A program made the translations under genes and the position numbers. The notes under the pieces are model-generated. The model saw nothing but the letters and a program-made list of their open reading frames with translations, did not search any database and was not told where the DNA came from. 64,000 bases of DNA from assembly GCF_044762855.1 (NCBI RefSeq), contig NZ_JBIWFB010000008.1, forward strand, positions 158,776 through 222,775. Reading direction: 5' to 3'. This stretch comes from Psychrobacillus sp044762855. GTDB taxonomy: Bacteria; Bacillota; Bacilli; Bacillales_A; Planococcaceae. Position 1 is the stretch's first letter; each line of letters begins with the position of its first letter. Shown here piece by piece: positions 8,009 to 17,357 of the stretch.

Positions 8009-9020
8009 ACCTGGAAATTTACAAGTAGAGGAAATAGAAATACCAACGATTTCAGCAACTGAAGTATTGATTAAAGTGAAAGCAGTGGGTATTTGCGGTT
8101 CTGATATTCCAAGGGCATTAGTTAAAGGTGCTTATTACAAAGGCTTAACACTTGGTCATGAATTTGCGGGTGAAATTATTGAATGTGGTTCAGAAGCAAC
8201 AGAATGGAAAGTAGGAGATCGCGTAACAATTGCACCATTAGTGCCTTGTGGAGAATGTGTATATTGCAAGCAAGGGAAATATGGATTGTGTGATTCCTAT
8301 AATTATTACGGTTCAAGAACTGACGGAGCTATGGCTAACTACATCAAAGTAGGTAAAGAGAATATCTTGAAACTAGATGACACAATTTCTTATGATGCAG
8401 GCGCAATGGTCGATCCAGCAGCAAATGCCGTTCATGGTCTCTGGAGGGGCGATCTGAAAAAAGGTGACACGGTGGTTGTTATTGGACTTGGTGCAATTGG
8501 AATGTTTGCAGTTCAATTTGCATGTGAAATGGGAGCAAAAGAAGTTATTGCTATAGACATCTTTGATGAAAAACTAGAAATAGCAAAAGTTTTAGGTGCA
8601 GACCGTGTTGTTAATTCAATGGAAGAAAACATAATAGAAGTATTAGCAGATGTAAGTATAGATGTAGTACTAGATACTTCCGGTTCACCTATTGCGCAGG
8701 ATCAAGCAGTGTCTATCACAGGAAAAATGGGACGAGTAGTATTCCTTGGTATTTCTAACCAGCCACTTAATCTATCAGCTAAATCTGTAGATAGACTTAT
8801 GCGCTATGAAATTGCGCTTAAGGGTTCTTGGAATTCCTTCTCTGATCCATTTCCCGGAAAAGAATGGACATATGCAATTGAATGTATGGCACAAGGGAAA
8901 ATTAAAACAGAGGAAATTATTTCTCACCGTTTTGATTTAGAAGAAACACCACAAGTATTTGAAAAACTAAAAAACAAAGAATTAGCTTTCAATAAAATTT
9001 TAATCTATCCGGGCGAATAA
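7983..9020 (+). CDS. Zinc-dependent MDR alcohol dehydrogenase, galactitol-1-phosphate dehydrogenase-like
   Basis: A 345-residue medium-chain dehydrogenase. Catalytic zinc ligands lie in ICGSD and GHEFAG. A structural zinc site is formed by the four-cysteine lobe CGECVYCKQGKYGLC, and the Rossmann motif is GLGAIG. CGSDIPR near residue 40 and the late GSWNSFSDPFPGKEW segment are hallmarks shared with galactitol-1-phosphate 5-dehydrogenase (GatD), so the substrate is probably a polyol phosphate or polyol. It starts inside the regulator gene with AAAGGAGATG upstream, and the kinase gene begins 1 nt after its stop. The exact substrate is unknown. Confidence 0.85.
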   Translation: MMKAVKLYEPGNLQVEEIEIPTISATEVLIKVKAVGICGSDIPRALVKGAYYKGLTLGHEFAGEIIECGSEATEWKVGDRVTIAPLVPCGECVYCKQGKYGLCDSYNYYGSRTDGAMANYIKVGKENILKLDDTISYDAGAMVDPAANAVHGLWRGDLKKGDTVVVIGLGAIGMFAVQFACEMGAKEVIAIDIFDEKLEIAKVLGADRVVNSMEENIIEVLADVSIDVVLDTSGSPIAQDQAVSITGKMGRVVFLGISNQPLNLSAKSVDRLMRYEIALKGSWNSFSDPFPGKEWTYAIECMAQGKIKTEEIISHRFDLEETPQVFEKLKNKELAFNKILIYPGE

Positions 9021-9021
9021 A

Positions 9022-10548
9022 ATGATGAAAGATTATGTACTAGGTATCGATTTAGGAACTCAATCTTTGAAGGTCGGTGTTTATACAACTGAAGGTGAGC
9101 AGCTTTATAATGCAAGTGCTGCTTATCCAACGCATAACGGTAGTAACGGTCATTCCGAGCAAGATGCAAATGACTGGTGGATTGCTTTACAAACAGCTAT
9201 GCAGTCTGTTATCAAAGCGGTAAATCGTGAACGGATTAAAGGTATCGCACTTTGCGCAACCTCATCAACTGTTTTATTAACAGATGAAAATTTACAACCA
9301 ATCGATTTAGCTCAATGTTGGATGGATCAACGGTCAACAGACGAGGAAGGTGAAATCAATGAAAATTTACATGTTCAGGTAAAAGAGCGATTACGCTATT
9401 CTGGAGGAAAAACCTCCATTGAGTGGATGTTGACAAAGTCATTGTGGTTAAAAAAGAATTATGATTTAACTGGTAAAAGGATTGTAGAGCAAATAGATTG
9501 GATGAACTATCAATTAACTGGTGTATTAGTAGGATCACAGTGCAACGCTACCTGTAAATGGGGATATGTTGAACGACTTGGTGGTTTCTCTGAAGAGTTT
9601 TTACACGGTATAGATCTTGAAGGCATTACAAAACATTGGCCATCTAAGATTATACATGTTGGTGACTTGGTAGGTACTGTTACGCAGGAGGCCGCTGACT
9701 TCTTATCATTAGAGGCTGGAATACCAGTATTTCAAGGGGGCATAGATGCCCATATAGGGATGATTGGAGCAGGAGCACTTAAACCAGGAAATCTTAATAT
9801 GACCACTGGAACTAGTTTTGTACATTTAATGCACCATGAAGAACCAATATTTAATGATTCTTTATGGGGACCATATGATTCACCACTCGTACAGGATATG
9901 TGGTTGTTAGAAGGAGGTCAACTCTCCTGCGGTTCTATCATCTCCTGGTTTCTAAAGGAATTTTATGAGCATCAACCTAACAAGTTGGAAGTATACAAGG
10001 AACTAGAGAGAGAGATTCAACATATTGAACCAGGAAGTGACGGACTTCTAATGCTGGATAGTTGGAAGGGAAATCGAACTCCTTACAAAACGCCATACGC
10101 AACAGGTGCTTTTATTGGGCTGACACTTTCTCATAATAAATATCATATATATAGAGCAATTTTGGAAGCGATTGCATTTGGTACAAGAAATGTTATACGC
10201 ACGTTTAACGAATCAGCTATACCTGTTAAACGAATTATTGCGGGTGGCGGTGGTACTCAAAATGAGTCATGGATGCAGATTATTAGTGATGTGACGGGAG
10301 TGCCAATTTCGATTCCAAAAGACATCGAAACAGGATCTAAGGGAGCAGCTATTATTGCCTCATTTGGTCTGGGGAAATATTCGTGTTTAGTAGAGGCATC
10401 GTCATCTATGGTCGAGATGAAAAAAACGTATACACCTAATACTAAGATGAAAGAAAAATACGATTTACTTTTTGAAAGCTATCTTGAATTAAATCAATTA
10501 TTATTTCCAGTCATGGAGAAGTTGAAGAAAGGAGGCAGAACAAAGTGA
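9022..10548 (+). CDS. FGGY-family carbohydrate kinase
   Basis: A 508-residue kinase of the FGGY (xylulokinase/ribulokinase/glycerol kinase) superfamily. The first phosphate motif GIDLGTQSLKVGVY is at the N-terminus. A WMDQRS substrate block, the GGIDAHIGMIGAG centre, the GNRTPY element typical of ribulokinase-like members, and the adenosine motif AGGGGTQNESWMQI all appear in order. It probably phosphorylates the sugar or sugar alcohol imported by the ABC transporter encoded just downstream. The ribosome binding site is weak, suggesting coupling to the dehydrogenase gene. The substrate cannot be read from sequence alone. Confidence 0.87.
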   Translation: MMKDYVLGIDLGTQSLKVGVYTTEGEQLYNASAAYPTHNGSNGHSEQDANDWWIALQTAMQSVIKAVNRERIKGIALCATSSTVLLTDENLQPIDLAQCWMDQRSTDEEGEINENLHVQVKERLRYSGGKTSIEWMLTKSLWLKKNYDLTGKRIVEQIDWMNYQLTGVLVGSQCNATCKWGYVERLGGFSEEFLHGIDLEGITKHWPSKIIHVGDLVGTVTQEAADFLSLEAGIPVFQGGIDAHIGMIGAGALKPGNLNMTTGTSFVHLMHHEEPIFNDSLWGPYDSPLVQDMWLLEGGQLSCGSIISWFLKEFYEHQPNKLEVYKELEREIQHIEPGSDGLLMLDSWKGNRTPYKTPYATGAFIGLTLSHNKYHIYRAILEAIAFGTRNVIRTFNESAIPVKRIIAGGGGTQNESWMQIISDVTGVPISIPKDIETGSKGAAIIASFGLGKYSCLVEASSSMVEMKKTYTPNTKMKEKYDLLFESYLELNQLLFPVMEKLKKGGRTK

Positions 10549-12026
10549 GTAACATACTTGAAATGAAAGATGTATCTAAATCATTCCCGGGCGTAAAGGC
10601 TCTTCAAAACGTAAACTTTTCACTAGAAAAAGGTGAAGTACATTGTTTAATAGGGGCAAATGGGGCTGGGAAATCTACACTGATGAAAATATTAGCAGGC
10701 GTGTACACAAAAGATGAAGGAGAAATATTGCTTGAAGGAAAAAATGTAAGTATTAAAACACCTTCTGACAGTATGGCATTAGGTATTTCTACTATACATC
10801 AAGAACTTTCATTAATAGAAGAATTGAGTCTAGCAGAAAACATTTTTCTTGGAGATTATTTAAAACCGGGTGGTGGTTTTATTAATTGGAGAAAGATTAA
10901 CGAAGAATCTAAAAAGATTTTCTCTCTATTGGGGATATCTGCCTCACCAAATCTGCAAACTTCAGAAGCAAGTATGGGACTAAAACAAATGACTGAAATT
11001 GCAAAAGCAATTAAGTCTGAATGTAAAATAATTGTGATGGATGAGCCTTCAACTGCTCTCTCTAGCGATGAAGTATTGAAACTTTTTGATGTAATTGAAT
11101 TACTCAAGAACCAAGGATATACGATAGTTTATATTTCTCATAAGCTAGATGAGCTATATGCTGTTGGAGATCGAGTAACTGTATTAAGAAATGGTAAATG
11201 GATTATTACAGATAGTTTGAAGAATATTAAACAACCGGAATTAATCTATCATATTACGGGACGTTCTATTGAAAAAGAAGAAAAGGTGCATGTAACCTCG
11301 ACAAAAGAAGAATTTTTACGAGTAGAAGGGTTCACAAATACAAAAATTAAGGATGTATCTTTTACTGTCGGAAAAGGGGAAATTCTTGGCCTATACGGTT
11401 TAGTTGGCTCGGGAAGAACAGAACTACTAAGAGCGATTTACGGAGCAGATGCTATTCAATCAGGCAAGCTATATATGAATGGAGAAAAGAAATCGATACC
11501 TTCTCCGAGTTTTGCAGTAGATTTAGGAATCGGATTAGTTCCGGAGAATAGAAAAACAGAAGGGGCGAACTTAGAACTATCAATATTAGAAAATGCAATG
11601 TTACCATCCCTTCATTCCTTTTCTAAAGGAAGCTTTGTGAACCAAAAGGATATGAAGATAGCAATGAAGGATGCTATTCAGAAGTTAAATATCAAGGCAA
11701 GTAGTATGCATGTCCCAATGGGAACCTTAAGTGGAGGAAATCAACAAAAAGTGATTATTGCCAAATGGCTAATTCATAACTCTAAACTTCTTTTATTTGA
11801 TGAACCGACTCAAGGAATTGATATAGGTGCAAAAGATGAGATTTATAACATTATGAAGGAAATCTCTGGTCAAGGTTCTAGCATTATTATGGCAACCTCT
11901 GAAATTGAAGAATTGATAACGGTTTGCGATCGAGTGTTGATTATGTTTGAAGGTAAGGTAATTAAAGAATTTACACGCCCGGCAGAAAATAAAAATGATA
12001 TTATGAACTTCGCCGTGTCAGGCTAA
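10545..12026 (+). CDS. Sugar ABC transporter ATP-binding protein (RbsA/MglA-like)
   Basis: A 493-residue double ATPase of the carbohydrate-uptake type 2 class. The first half carries Walker A GANGAGKST and Walker B IIVMDEP. The second half has the degenerate P-loop GLVGSGRTE, the signature LSGGNQQKV and Walker B LLLFDEPTQGID. It powers import through the permease encoded next. It begins with GTG overlapping the kinase stop (GTGA), behind a strong AAAGGAGG site, so kinase and transporter are made together. Confidence 0.93.
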   Translation: MSNILEMKDVSKSFPGVKALQNVNFSLEKGEVHCLIGANGAGKSTLMKILAGVYTKDEGEILLEGKNVSIKTPSDSMALGISTIHQELSLIEELSLAENIFLGDYLKPGGGFINWRKINEESKKIFSLLGISASPNLQTSEASMGLKQMTEIAKAIKSECKIIVMDEPSTALSSDEVLKLFDVIELLKNQGYTIVYISHKLDELYAVGDRVTVLRNGKWIITDSLKNIKQPELIYHITGRSIEKEEKVHVTSTKEEFLRVEGFTNTKIKDVSFTVGKGEILGLYGLVGSGRTELLRAIYGADAIQSGKLYMNGEKKSIPSPSFAVDLGIGLVPENRKTEGANLELSILENAMLPSLHSFSKGSFVNQKDMKIAMKDAIQKLNIKASSMHVPMGTLSGGNQQKVIIAKWLIHNSKLLLFDEPTQGIDIGAKDEIYNIMKEISGQGSSIIMATSEIEELITVCDRVLIMFEGKVIKEFTRPAENKNDIMNFAVSG

Positions 12027-12044
12027 GGGCAAGGGGGATGTATT

Positions 12045-13022
12045 ATGACTATAAAAGTTGAAGAATTGCATGAGACGGAAAAGAGACTACCATCTTTTAA
12101 ATATATATTAAAGAAATATAATCTATTTTTTATCTTTTTAGTGTTTATTTTTATTGGTAGTTTATTATCAGATCAATTTCTCTCCACACAAAATATTCTA
12201 AATCTACTTCAACAATCGTCTTTTGTGGGAATTGTTAGTATTGGGATGACTTTTGTTATTTTAGTTGCGGGTATAGACCTGTCTGTAGGAGCGATTTTAG
12301 CATTAACAGGTATGTGTGTATCAATCTTACTAAGCACTGGCATGAATCCTGTATTAGCTATATTCATCACGCTAATAGTCGGAGCTGGATTAGGTTTCGT
12401 AAACGGATTCATTTCCACTAAATTTAAGGTTCCCGCTTTTATAGCGACTCTTGCAATGATGGTGAGTGCAAGAGGGCTGGCTCTTTTAACAACGAACGGT
12501 GAGCCTGTGTATGACTTGCCTGATAGTTTCACTATGCTTGGAGGCAATGTATTTGGTAGAATTCCTCTTACTGCGGTGATCTGGGTTGTATTAACAATCG
12601 TAGCAATTGTCGTTTTAAAATACACGACTTTTGGAAGGAAAATTTATGCGGTTGGAGGCAATGAAGAATCATCCCGACTTTCAGGTATTAGAGTTGGTAA
12701 ATATGTAACGTGGTGTTTTGTAATATCTGGAGCATTAGCAGGAGTTGCAGGTATCTTGATGAGTGCTTGGCTAACAGTTGGACAACCAACGGCGGGAACA
12801 GGACTGGAATTAGATGTTATCGCTGCTGTTGTTTTAGGTGGAACAAGTCTTTTCGGTGGTAAGGGTGGCGTCGGAGGAACGTTCATAGGTGTGCTAATTA
12901 TGAGTATGATTATTAATATCTTTAATTTACTAGGATTATCATCATACTATCAGTCAATATTTATGGGGATTATTATCGTTTTAGCTTTAATTATGAATCA
13001 ATATATTTCTAATAAAAAGTAG
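12045..13022 (+). CDS. Sugar ABC transporter permease (RbsC-like)
   Basis: A 325-residue multi-pass inner-membrane protein of the ribose/galactose permease family, with about ten hydrophobic segments. It has the family landmarks AGIDLSVGAILALTG and, near the end, AVVLGGTSLFGGKGGVGGT. One permease gene is present, so the pore is probably a homodimer. It sits between the ATPase gene (18 nt gap) and the binding-protein gene (10 nt gap). GGGGGATG upstream supports the ATG. Confidence 0.92.
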   Translation: MTIKVEELHETEKRLPSFKYILKKYNLFFIFLVFIFIGSLLSDQFLSTQNILNLLQQSSFVGIVSIGMTFVILVAGIDLSVGAILALTGMCVSILLSTGMNPVLAIFITLIVGAGLGFVNGFISTKFKVPAFIATLAMMVSARGLALLTTNGEPVYDLPDSFTMLGGNVFGRIPLTAVIWVVLTIVAIVVLKYTTFGRKIYAVGGNEESSRLSGIRVGKYVTWCFVISGALAGVAGILMSAWLTVGQPTAGTGLELDVIAAVVLGGTSLFGGKGGVGGTFIGVLIMSMIINIFNLLGLSSYYQSIFMGIIIVLALIMNQYISNKK

Positions 13023-13032
13023 GGGGAACGGA

Positions 13033-14022
13033 ATGATGAAGAAATGGCTAATAGGTTTACTTGTGATAACAATGGTACTTGTTTTAGCAGCGTGTGGGGA
13101 AGATGAATCTGGAGATTCAGGTTCAACAAATGATAAGGATGATAAATCACTAGTAATAGGTTTTTCTCAAGTTACACTCGAATCGCCTTTTTACACATCT
13201 TTAGTAGATGGAGCAAAAGAATCTGCTGAGGCAGAAGGTGTGGAATTGATTGTTGTGGATGCTCAAAATAATATTGAAAAACAAAATACGGATGTACAAT
13301 CACTTATTACAAAAGGGATAGATGTTCTTCTTATTAATCCCGTAAATCCATCAGCAGTTGCTCCAGCTTTAAAAGCTGCAGAAGCTGCGGGTATTCCAGT
13401 CATTACTGTTGACCGAGCTACAAAAGAAGAAGTGGTTTCTTATATTGGTCGTGATAATGAAGAAATGGGTCGTATTGCAGGAGAAAAAGCTATAGAACTT
13501 TTAGGTGGAGACTCTGCTTCCGGAAAAATTATTGAGTTACAAGGTGATGCAGGTGGAACAGTAACAAAGGCACGCCATGATGGTTTCCACGAAGCGGTAG
13601 GAAAAGTAGCTGGAATTAAAATTATTGAAGGACCATACAATGACTACATTCGTGCAAAAGCAGTTTCATCAATGCAGGATTTACTACAAGCACATCCAGA
13701 TGTAAACCTTGTATATGCACATAATGATGATATGGCACTAGGTGCTGTTCAAGTATTAACTCAAATGGATAAAATAGATGAGGTCCAAGTAGTCGGAGTT
13801 GATGGATTAATGGAAGCTGTTAAAAAAATTGCGGATGGTTCATTCCAAGCAACTGTGATTAATGATCCTATTTCACTCGGATCTCTAGCAATTCAAACAG
13901 CAATTAAAGCAGGAAATGGCGAAGAAGTAGATAAAATTATGAATGCTGATACAGGATTAATCGATGAATCGAATGTTAATAATTATGTTGACGATTCGAA
14001 GAAATTTGCCGAAGTAAAATAA
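13033..14022 (+). CDS. Sugar-binding lipoprotein of the ABC importer (RbsB-like)
   Basis: A 329-residue periplasmic-binding-protein-type lipoprotein. The signal peptide ends in the lipobox LAAC (about residue 21) followed by an acidic, serine-rich linker, so the mature protein is anchored on the outer face of the membrane. The body is a type I fold with the RbsB landmarks DVLLINPVNPSAV and YAHNDDMALGAVQ. It confers specificity on the transporter; the ligand is unknown but the RbsB class binds pentoses, hexoses and related polyols. Confidence 0.92.
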   Translation: MMKKWLIGLLVITMVLVLAACGEDESGDSGSTNDKDDKSLVIGFSQVTLESPFYTSLVDGAKESAEAEGVELIVVDAQNNIEKQNTDVQSLITKGIDVLLINPVNPSAVAPALKAAEAAGIPVITVDRATKEEVVSYIGRDNEEMGRIAGEKAIELLGGDSASGKIIELQGDAGGTVTKARHDGFHEAVGKVAGIKIIEGPYNDYIRAKAVSSMQDLLQAHPDVNLVYAHNDDMALGAVQVLTQMDKIDEVQVVGVDGLMEAVKKIADGSFQATVINDPISLGSLAIQTAIKAGNGEEVDKIMNADTGLIDESNVNNYVDDSKKFAEVK

Positions 14023-14036
14023 TGGAGGGAGTAATT

Positions 14037-14708
14037 ATGACAATTGCATCTATGATCGATCATACGCTATTAAAGGCAGATGCCACAAATGAACAGATTG
14101 AAAAGCTATGTCACGAGGCGGCACAATATGAATTTGCTACAGTTTGCGTAAATCCACATTACGTATCACGCTCGGCAGAATTGTTAGCTAATACAAAAGT
14201 AAAGGTTTGCACGGTGATTGGGTTCCCATTAGGTGCCAACAAAACAGCTGTTAAACTATTGGAAATGGAACTGGCCGTGCAGGATGGAGCAGAAGAAATC
14301 GATTATGTTATTAATATTAGTGATGTTAAAAATGGCGATTTCCAAAGCGTGAAAAACGAAATGAAGCAATTTCTAAAAATAAAAGAAAAATACCCAGATC
14401 TTACTATTAAGATTATTTTAGAAGTATGTTATTTAACAAATGATGAAATATCAAAAGTATCGTGGATTGCAAGAGAGTGTGGTATTGATTATGTGAAAAC
14501 TTCAACAGGATTTGGAAGTGGTGGAGCAACGGAAGAATCTGTTCAAATTATGAATGAAGTATCTGGTGACCAAGTTAAGGTAAAAGCATCCGGAGGAATT
14601 CGAACAGCTGAGGACACTCAAAAATATCTATCTATGGGCGTATCAAGAATTGGGACAAGCAACGGAGTTTCTATCGTTAATGGTACTTTATCAACAAACG
14701 ACTATTAA
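14037..14708 (+). CDS. deoC: Deoxyribose-phosphate aldolase
   Basis: Class I aldolase that cleaves 2-deoxyribose 5-phosphate to acetaldehyde and glyceraldehyde 3-phosphate. The essential residues are present: Asp89 (EIDYVIN), Schiff-base Lys154 (YVKTSTGF) and proton-relay Lys183 (VKASGGIR). At 223 residues it equals the family length. ATG 14037 is chosen because GGAGGG lies 7 nt upstream; an ATG at 14022 overlaps the previous stop but has no ribosome binding site. As last gene of the operon it fixes the probable end of the pathway: the kinase and dehydrogenase should yield a 2-deoxy aldose phosphate or close analogue. Confidence 0.93.
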   Translation: MTIASMIDHTLLKADATNEQIEKLCHEAAQYEFATVCVNPHYVSRSAELLANTKVKVCTVIGFPLGANKTAVKLLEMELAVQDGAEEIDYVINISDVKNGDFQSVKNEMKQFLKIKEKYPDLTIKIILEVCYLTNDEISKVSWIARECGIDYVKTSTGFGSGGATEESVQIMNEVSGDQVKVKASGGIRTAEDTQKYLSMGVSRIGTSNGVSIVNGTLSTNDY

Positions 14709-14746
14709 TAATGATGGTATTAAAAACATTTTAAGATAAGAAACTG

Positions 14747-14778
14747 GGAAAAGCACTTACTATGCTTTTCCTTTTTTG
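14747..14778 (+). terminator. Terminator of the sugar/polyol operon
   Basis: A 9-bp stem (14747-14755 with 14763-14771) followed by six Ts, 38 nt after deoC. Confidence 0.85.
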
Positions 14779-14832
14779 TATAATCTCTTTTTTGATGACC
14801 AGACTAACTTAAAAGAAAGGATGAGTAATTAG

Positions 14833-14976
14833 ATGAAAGAAAATAAATTCGCAGATCTTAATAGTGATCAGCTGCAAGAACTTAATGAATTGGAAGATAA
14901 ACTGGGCGTTACGCTAGTTGCTTATGATAATTCAGTGACTTTTAATAGTACTTCAAGTGAACCTGCAAATTTATAG
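14833..14976 (+). CDS. Small acidic protein, 47 residues, function unknown
   Basis: An ATG-started frame encoding MKENKFADLNSDQLQELNEL and a second part containing KLGVTLVAYDNS. The N-terminal half looks like an amphipathic acidic helix; the end is polar. An AAAGGATGAG ribosome binding site lies upstream. The gene is framed by the operon terminator before it and a second strong terminator after it, so it looks like an independent transcription unit. I do not recognise the family. Confidence 0.6.
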   Translation: MKENKFADLNSDQLQELNELEDKLGVTLVAYDNSVTFNSTSSEPANL

Positions 14977-14980
14977 GACA

Positions 14981-15019
14981 AAAAGCATGTCTCCAAGTTC
15001 TTCGAGACATGTTTTTTTT
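14981..15019 (+). terminator. Terminator of the 47-residue gene
   Basis: An 8-bp core stem (14986-14993 with 15004-15011), extended by A-T pairs and followed by a long T-run. Confidence 0.85.
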
Positions 15020-15231
15020 ATTACTGGAAGGTACTTTTCCAACTAAAGCATAAAAAATTCCAACTAACCCAAGGTGTACGTGATAATCACCAAGAAGCGA
15101 GAATGCACATTAAATATGGTCGTAAGTTTGCTATTGTCTATGCAACGTTTCATTGACACTATCTCTCTAAAAACATATCATTAATTTTAGAAGAAAGAAT
15201 ATTTGGAATATAAAAAAGGAGAGGTGGTAGG

Positions 15232-16512
15232 ATGATGCAGAGAGATTCAACATTGGAATATGCCAAAAAACTAGATGAGCAAGATGCACTGAAAATTTAT
15301 CGAGATGAGTTTTATTTGCAACCAAATGTTATTTATATGGACGGAAACTCTTTGGGATTGTTATCAAAGCGGGCGGAGCAGTCGTTGCTCTCATTACTAG
15401 ATTCATGGAAGAAGTACGGAATCGATGGATGGACGCAAGGAGAGCATCCATGGTTTTATTTCTCTGAAACTTTAAGCGAAATGTGTGCTCCACTTGTTGG
15501 GGCTTCGAAGGAAGAAGTGATTATTACTGGTTCTACCACTTCTAATTTACATCAGTTAATCGCTAGTTTCTATCTTCCAAGAGGTACACGTACGAAAATT
15601 TTAGCAGATGAATTGAATTTCCCATCTGACTTATATGCTATTAATAGCCAGTTATCCCTTCATGGATTTAATCCCACGGAGCATATGAAGTTAGTAAAAA
15701 GTCGTGACGGGGACACGCTGAACGAAGAGGATATAGTAGAAGCGATGACGGAGGATGTAGCACTTATTGTATTGCCAAGTGTGTTGTACAGAAGTGGACA
15801 GATCTTGCAAATGAAAGAGTTGACGAAAGAAGCGCATAAACGAAATATTTTGATTGGCTTCGACTTATGTCATTCGGTTGGTTCCATCCCACATCAGTTA
15901 GATGACTGGGATGTGGACTTTGCATTTTGGTGTAATTACAAACATTTAAACGGGGGACCTGGAGCTGTTGGAGGCTTATATGTGAATCGCAAACATTTTG
16001 GACAAAAGCCTGGGCTTGCAGGATGGTTTGGTTCTGATAAGGAAAAGCAGTTTGACCTTTCGATTCAAATGACGCCAGCAACTGATGCAAGTGCTTACCA
16101 AATAGGAACGCCAAATATTTTAAGTGCTGCCCCATTATATGGATCACTAGAAATGTTCACAGAAGCTGGGATAGATGCCATTCGTGATAAATCATTGAAA
16201 CTAACCGATTATATGACATTGCTAATAGAAGAAGAGTTAAGTGCGTATCAATTTAAGATTGCCAGTCCAAAAGAGCATAGCCGACGCGGTGGTCATAATT
16301 ATTTGGTACATGAAGAAGCAGCGCGCATTTGCAAGGCGCTAAAGGAATATCAAGTTATTCCAGATTTTCGTTCTCCGAATGGGATTCGTTTAGCACCTGT
16401 CGCTCTTTATAATTCATTTGAAGATGTATGGCGAACTGTGCAAATTCTAAAGAAGATAATGAAAGAAGAATCCTATAAAAAATTCGAAAATAAGCGAGAG
16501 GTTATAGCATAA
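15232..16512 (+). CDS. kynU: Kynureninase
   Basis: PLP enzyme that splits kynurenine into anthranilate and alanine. It is 426 residues, the normal length. The cofactor lysine is Lys237 in CNYKHLNGGPGAVGG, and the aspartate that holds the pyridine ring lies in GFDLCHSVG. The C-terminal FRSPNGIRLAPVALYN block is characteristic. It is first in a three-gene operon with tryptophan dioxygenase (15 nt later) and formamidase, together converting tryptophan to anthranilate. AGGAGAGGTGG precedes the ATG pair at 15232/15235. Confidence 0.96.
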   Translation: MMQRDSTLEYAKKLDEQDALKIYRDEFYLQPNVIYMDGNSLGLLSKRAEQSLLSLLDSWKKYGIDGWTQGEHPWFYFSETLSEMCAPLVGASKEEVIITGSTTSNLHQLIASFYLPRGTRTKILADELNFPSDLYAINSQLSLHGFNPTEHMKLVKSRDGDTLNEEDIVEAMTEDVALIVLPSVLYRSGQILQMKELTKEAHKRNILIGFDLCHSVGSIPHQLDDWDVDFAFWCNYKHLNGGPGAVGGLYVNRKHFGQKPGLAGWFGSDKEKQFDLSIQMTPATDASAYQIGTPNILSAAPLYGSLEMFTEAGIDAIRDKSLKLTDYMTLLIEEELSAYQFKIASPKEHSRRGGHNYLVHEEAARICKALKEYQVIPDFRSPNGIRLAPVALYNSFEDVWRTVQILKKIMKEESYKKFENKREVIA

Positions 16513-16526
16513 GAGGGAGGGACACG

Positions 16527-17345
16527 ATGAGCGAAAAAGGAATACACACTGATTTTCGCGATGATATGACGTACAGTGATTATTTGCAGCTAGATAGCAT
16601 TTTATCTAGTCAACAACGGTTATCAGATCATCACGATGAAATGTTATTTATCATTATTCATCAAGTGAGTGAGCTTTGGATGAAGCTAATATTGCATGAA
16701 TTAACTAGTGCAATTCGAGCGATTCAAGAAGATAAAATGCAAGCAGCCTTCAAGATGCTTGCACGTGTGACAAAAATCCAAACACAGATCATTCAAGCTT
16801 GGGATGTACTTTCTACATTAACTCCTGCTGAGTATTTGGAGTTTCGCGATAAACTAGGAAAAGCATCTGGATTTCAATCTTATCAGTACCGACAAATTGA
16901 ATTTGCATTAGGCTATAAAACGAAGCATATTCTTAAAATTTACGAGCAAGATACTGCGTTGTATGAGCAACTAGAAAAAACATTCCAAGCACCAAGCATT
17001 TATGATGTATCAGTTCAGGCATTAGCAAAAGCAGGATTTCATATAAACCCAGCAGTTGTGAATCGCGATTATTCGGTGACCTATAGTGGGGATGAGTCGG
17101 TTGCGGATGCGTGGAAAGAAGTATATCGAAATGTAGATAAATACTGGAACTTATATCAATTGGCTGAGAAACTCGTAGATGTGGAAGATTGGCTACAGCA
17201 GTGGAGATTCCGTCATATGAAAACAGTGGAACGCATTATTGGTTTTAAAACTGGAACAGGTGGTTCATCGGGTGTGAACTATTTACGGAAAGTACTAGAC
17301 CATCGTTTCTTTCCGGAATTGTGGGATTTGAGAACAAGCTTATAA
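16527..17345 (+). CDS. kynA: Tryptophan 2,3-dioxygenase
   Basis: Heme enzyme that opens the indole ring of tryptophan to N-formylkynurenine. At 272 residues it is a typical bacterial form. Family landmarks are HHDEMLFIIIHQVSELWMKL, the YRQIEFALGYK helix and the C-terminal FKTGTGGSSGVNYL loop that closes the active site. The heme-ligand histidine is probably in RFRHMKTVERIIG. It lies between kynU and kynB with short gaps and its own AGAGGGAGG site. Confidence 0.96.
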   Translation: MSEKGIHTDFRDDMTYSDYLQLDSILSSQQRLSDHHDEMLFIIIHQVSELWMKLILHELTSAIRAIQEDKMQAAFKMLARVTKIQTQIIQAWDVLSTLTPAEYLEFRDKLGKASGFQSYQYRQIEFALGYKTKHILKIYEQDTALYEQLEKTFQAPSIYDVSVQALAKAGFHINPAVVNRDYSVTYSGDESVADAWKEVYRNVDKYWNLYQLAEKLVDVEDWLQQWRFRHMKTVERIIGFKTGTGGSSGVNYLRKVLDHRFFPELWDLRTSL

Positions 17346-17357
17346 TGGAGGCAAACA

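Noticed and set aside
15065..15153. Possible gene remnant (frame with HIKYGRKFAIVYATFH before a stop)
   Set aside because: No start or upstream part; too short to assign. A decayed gene is possible but unproven. Two CCAACTAA motifs 21 nt apart occur just before it (15039 and 15060), too few to call an array.
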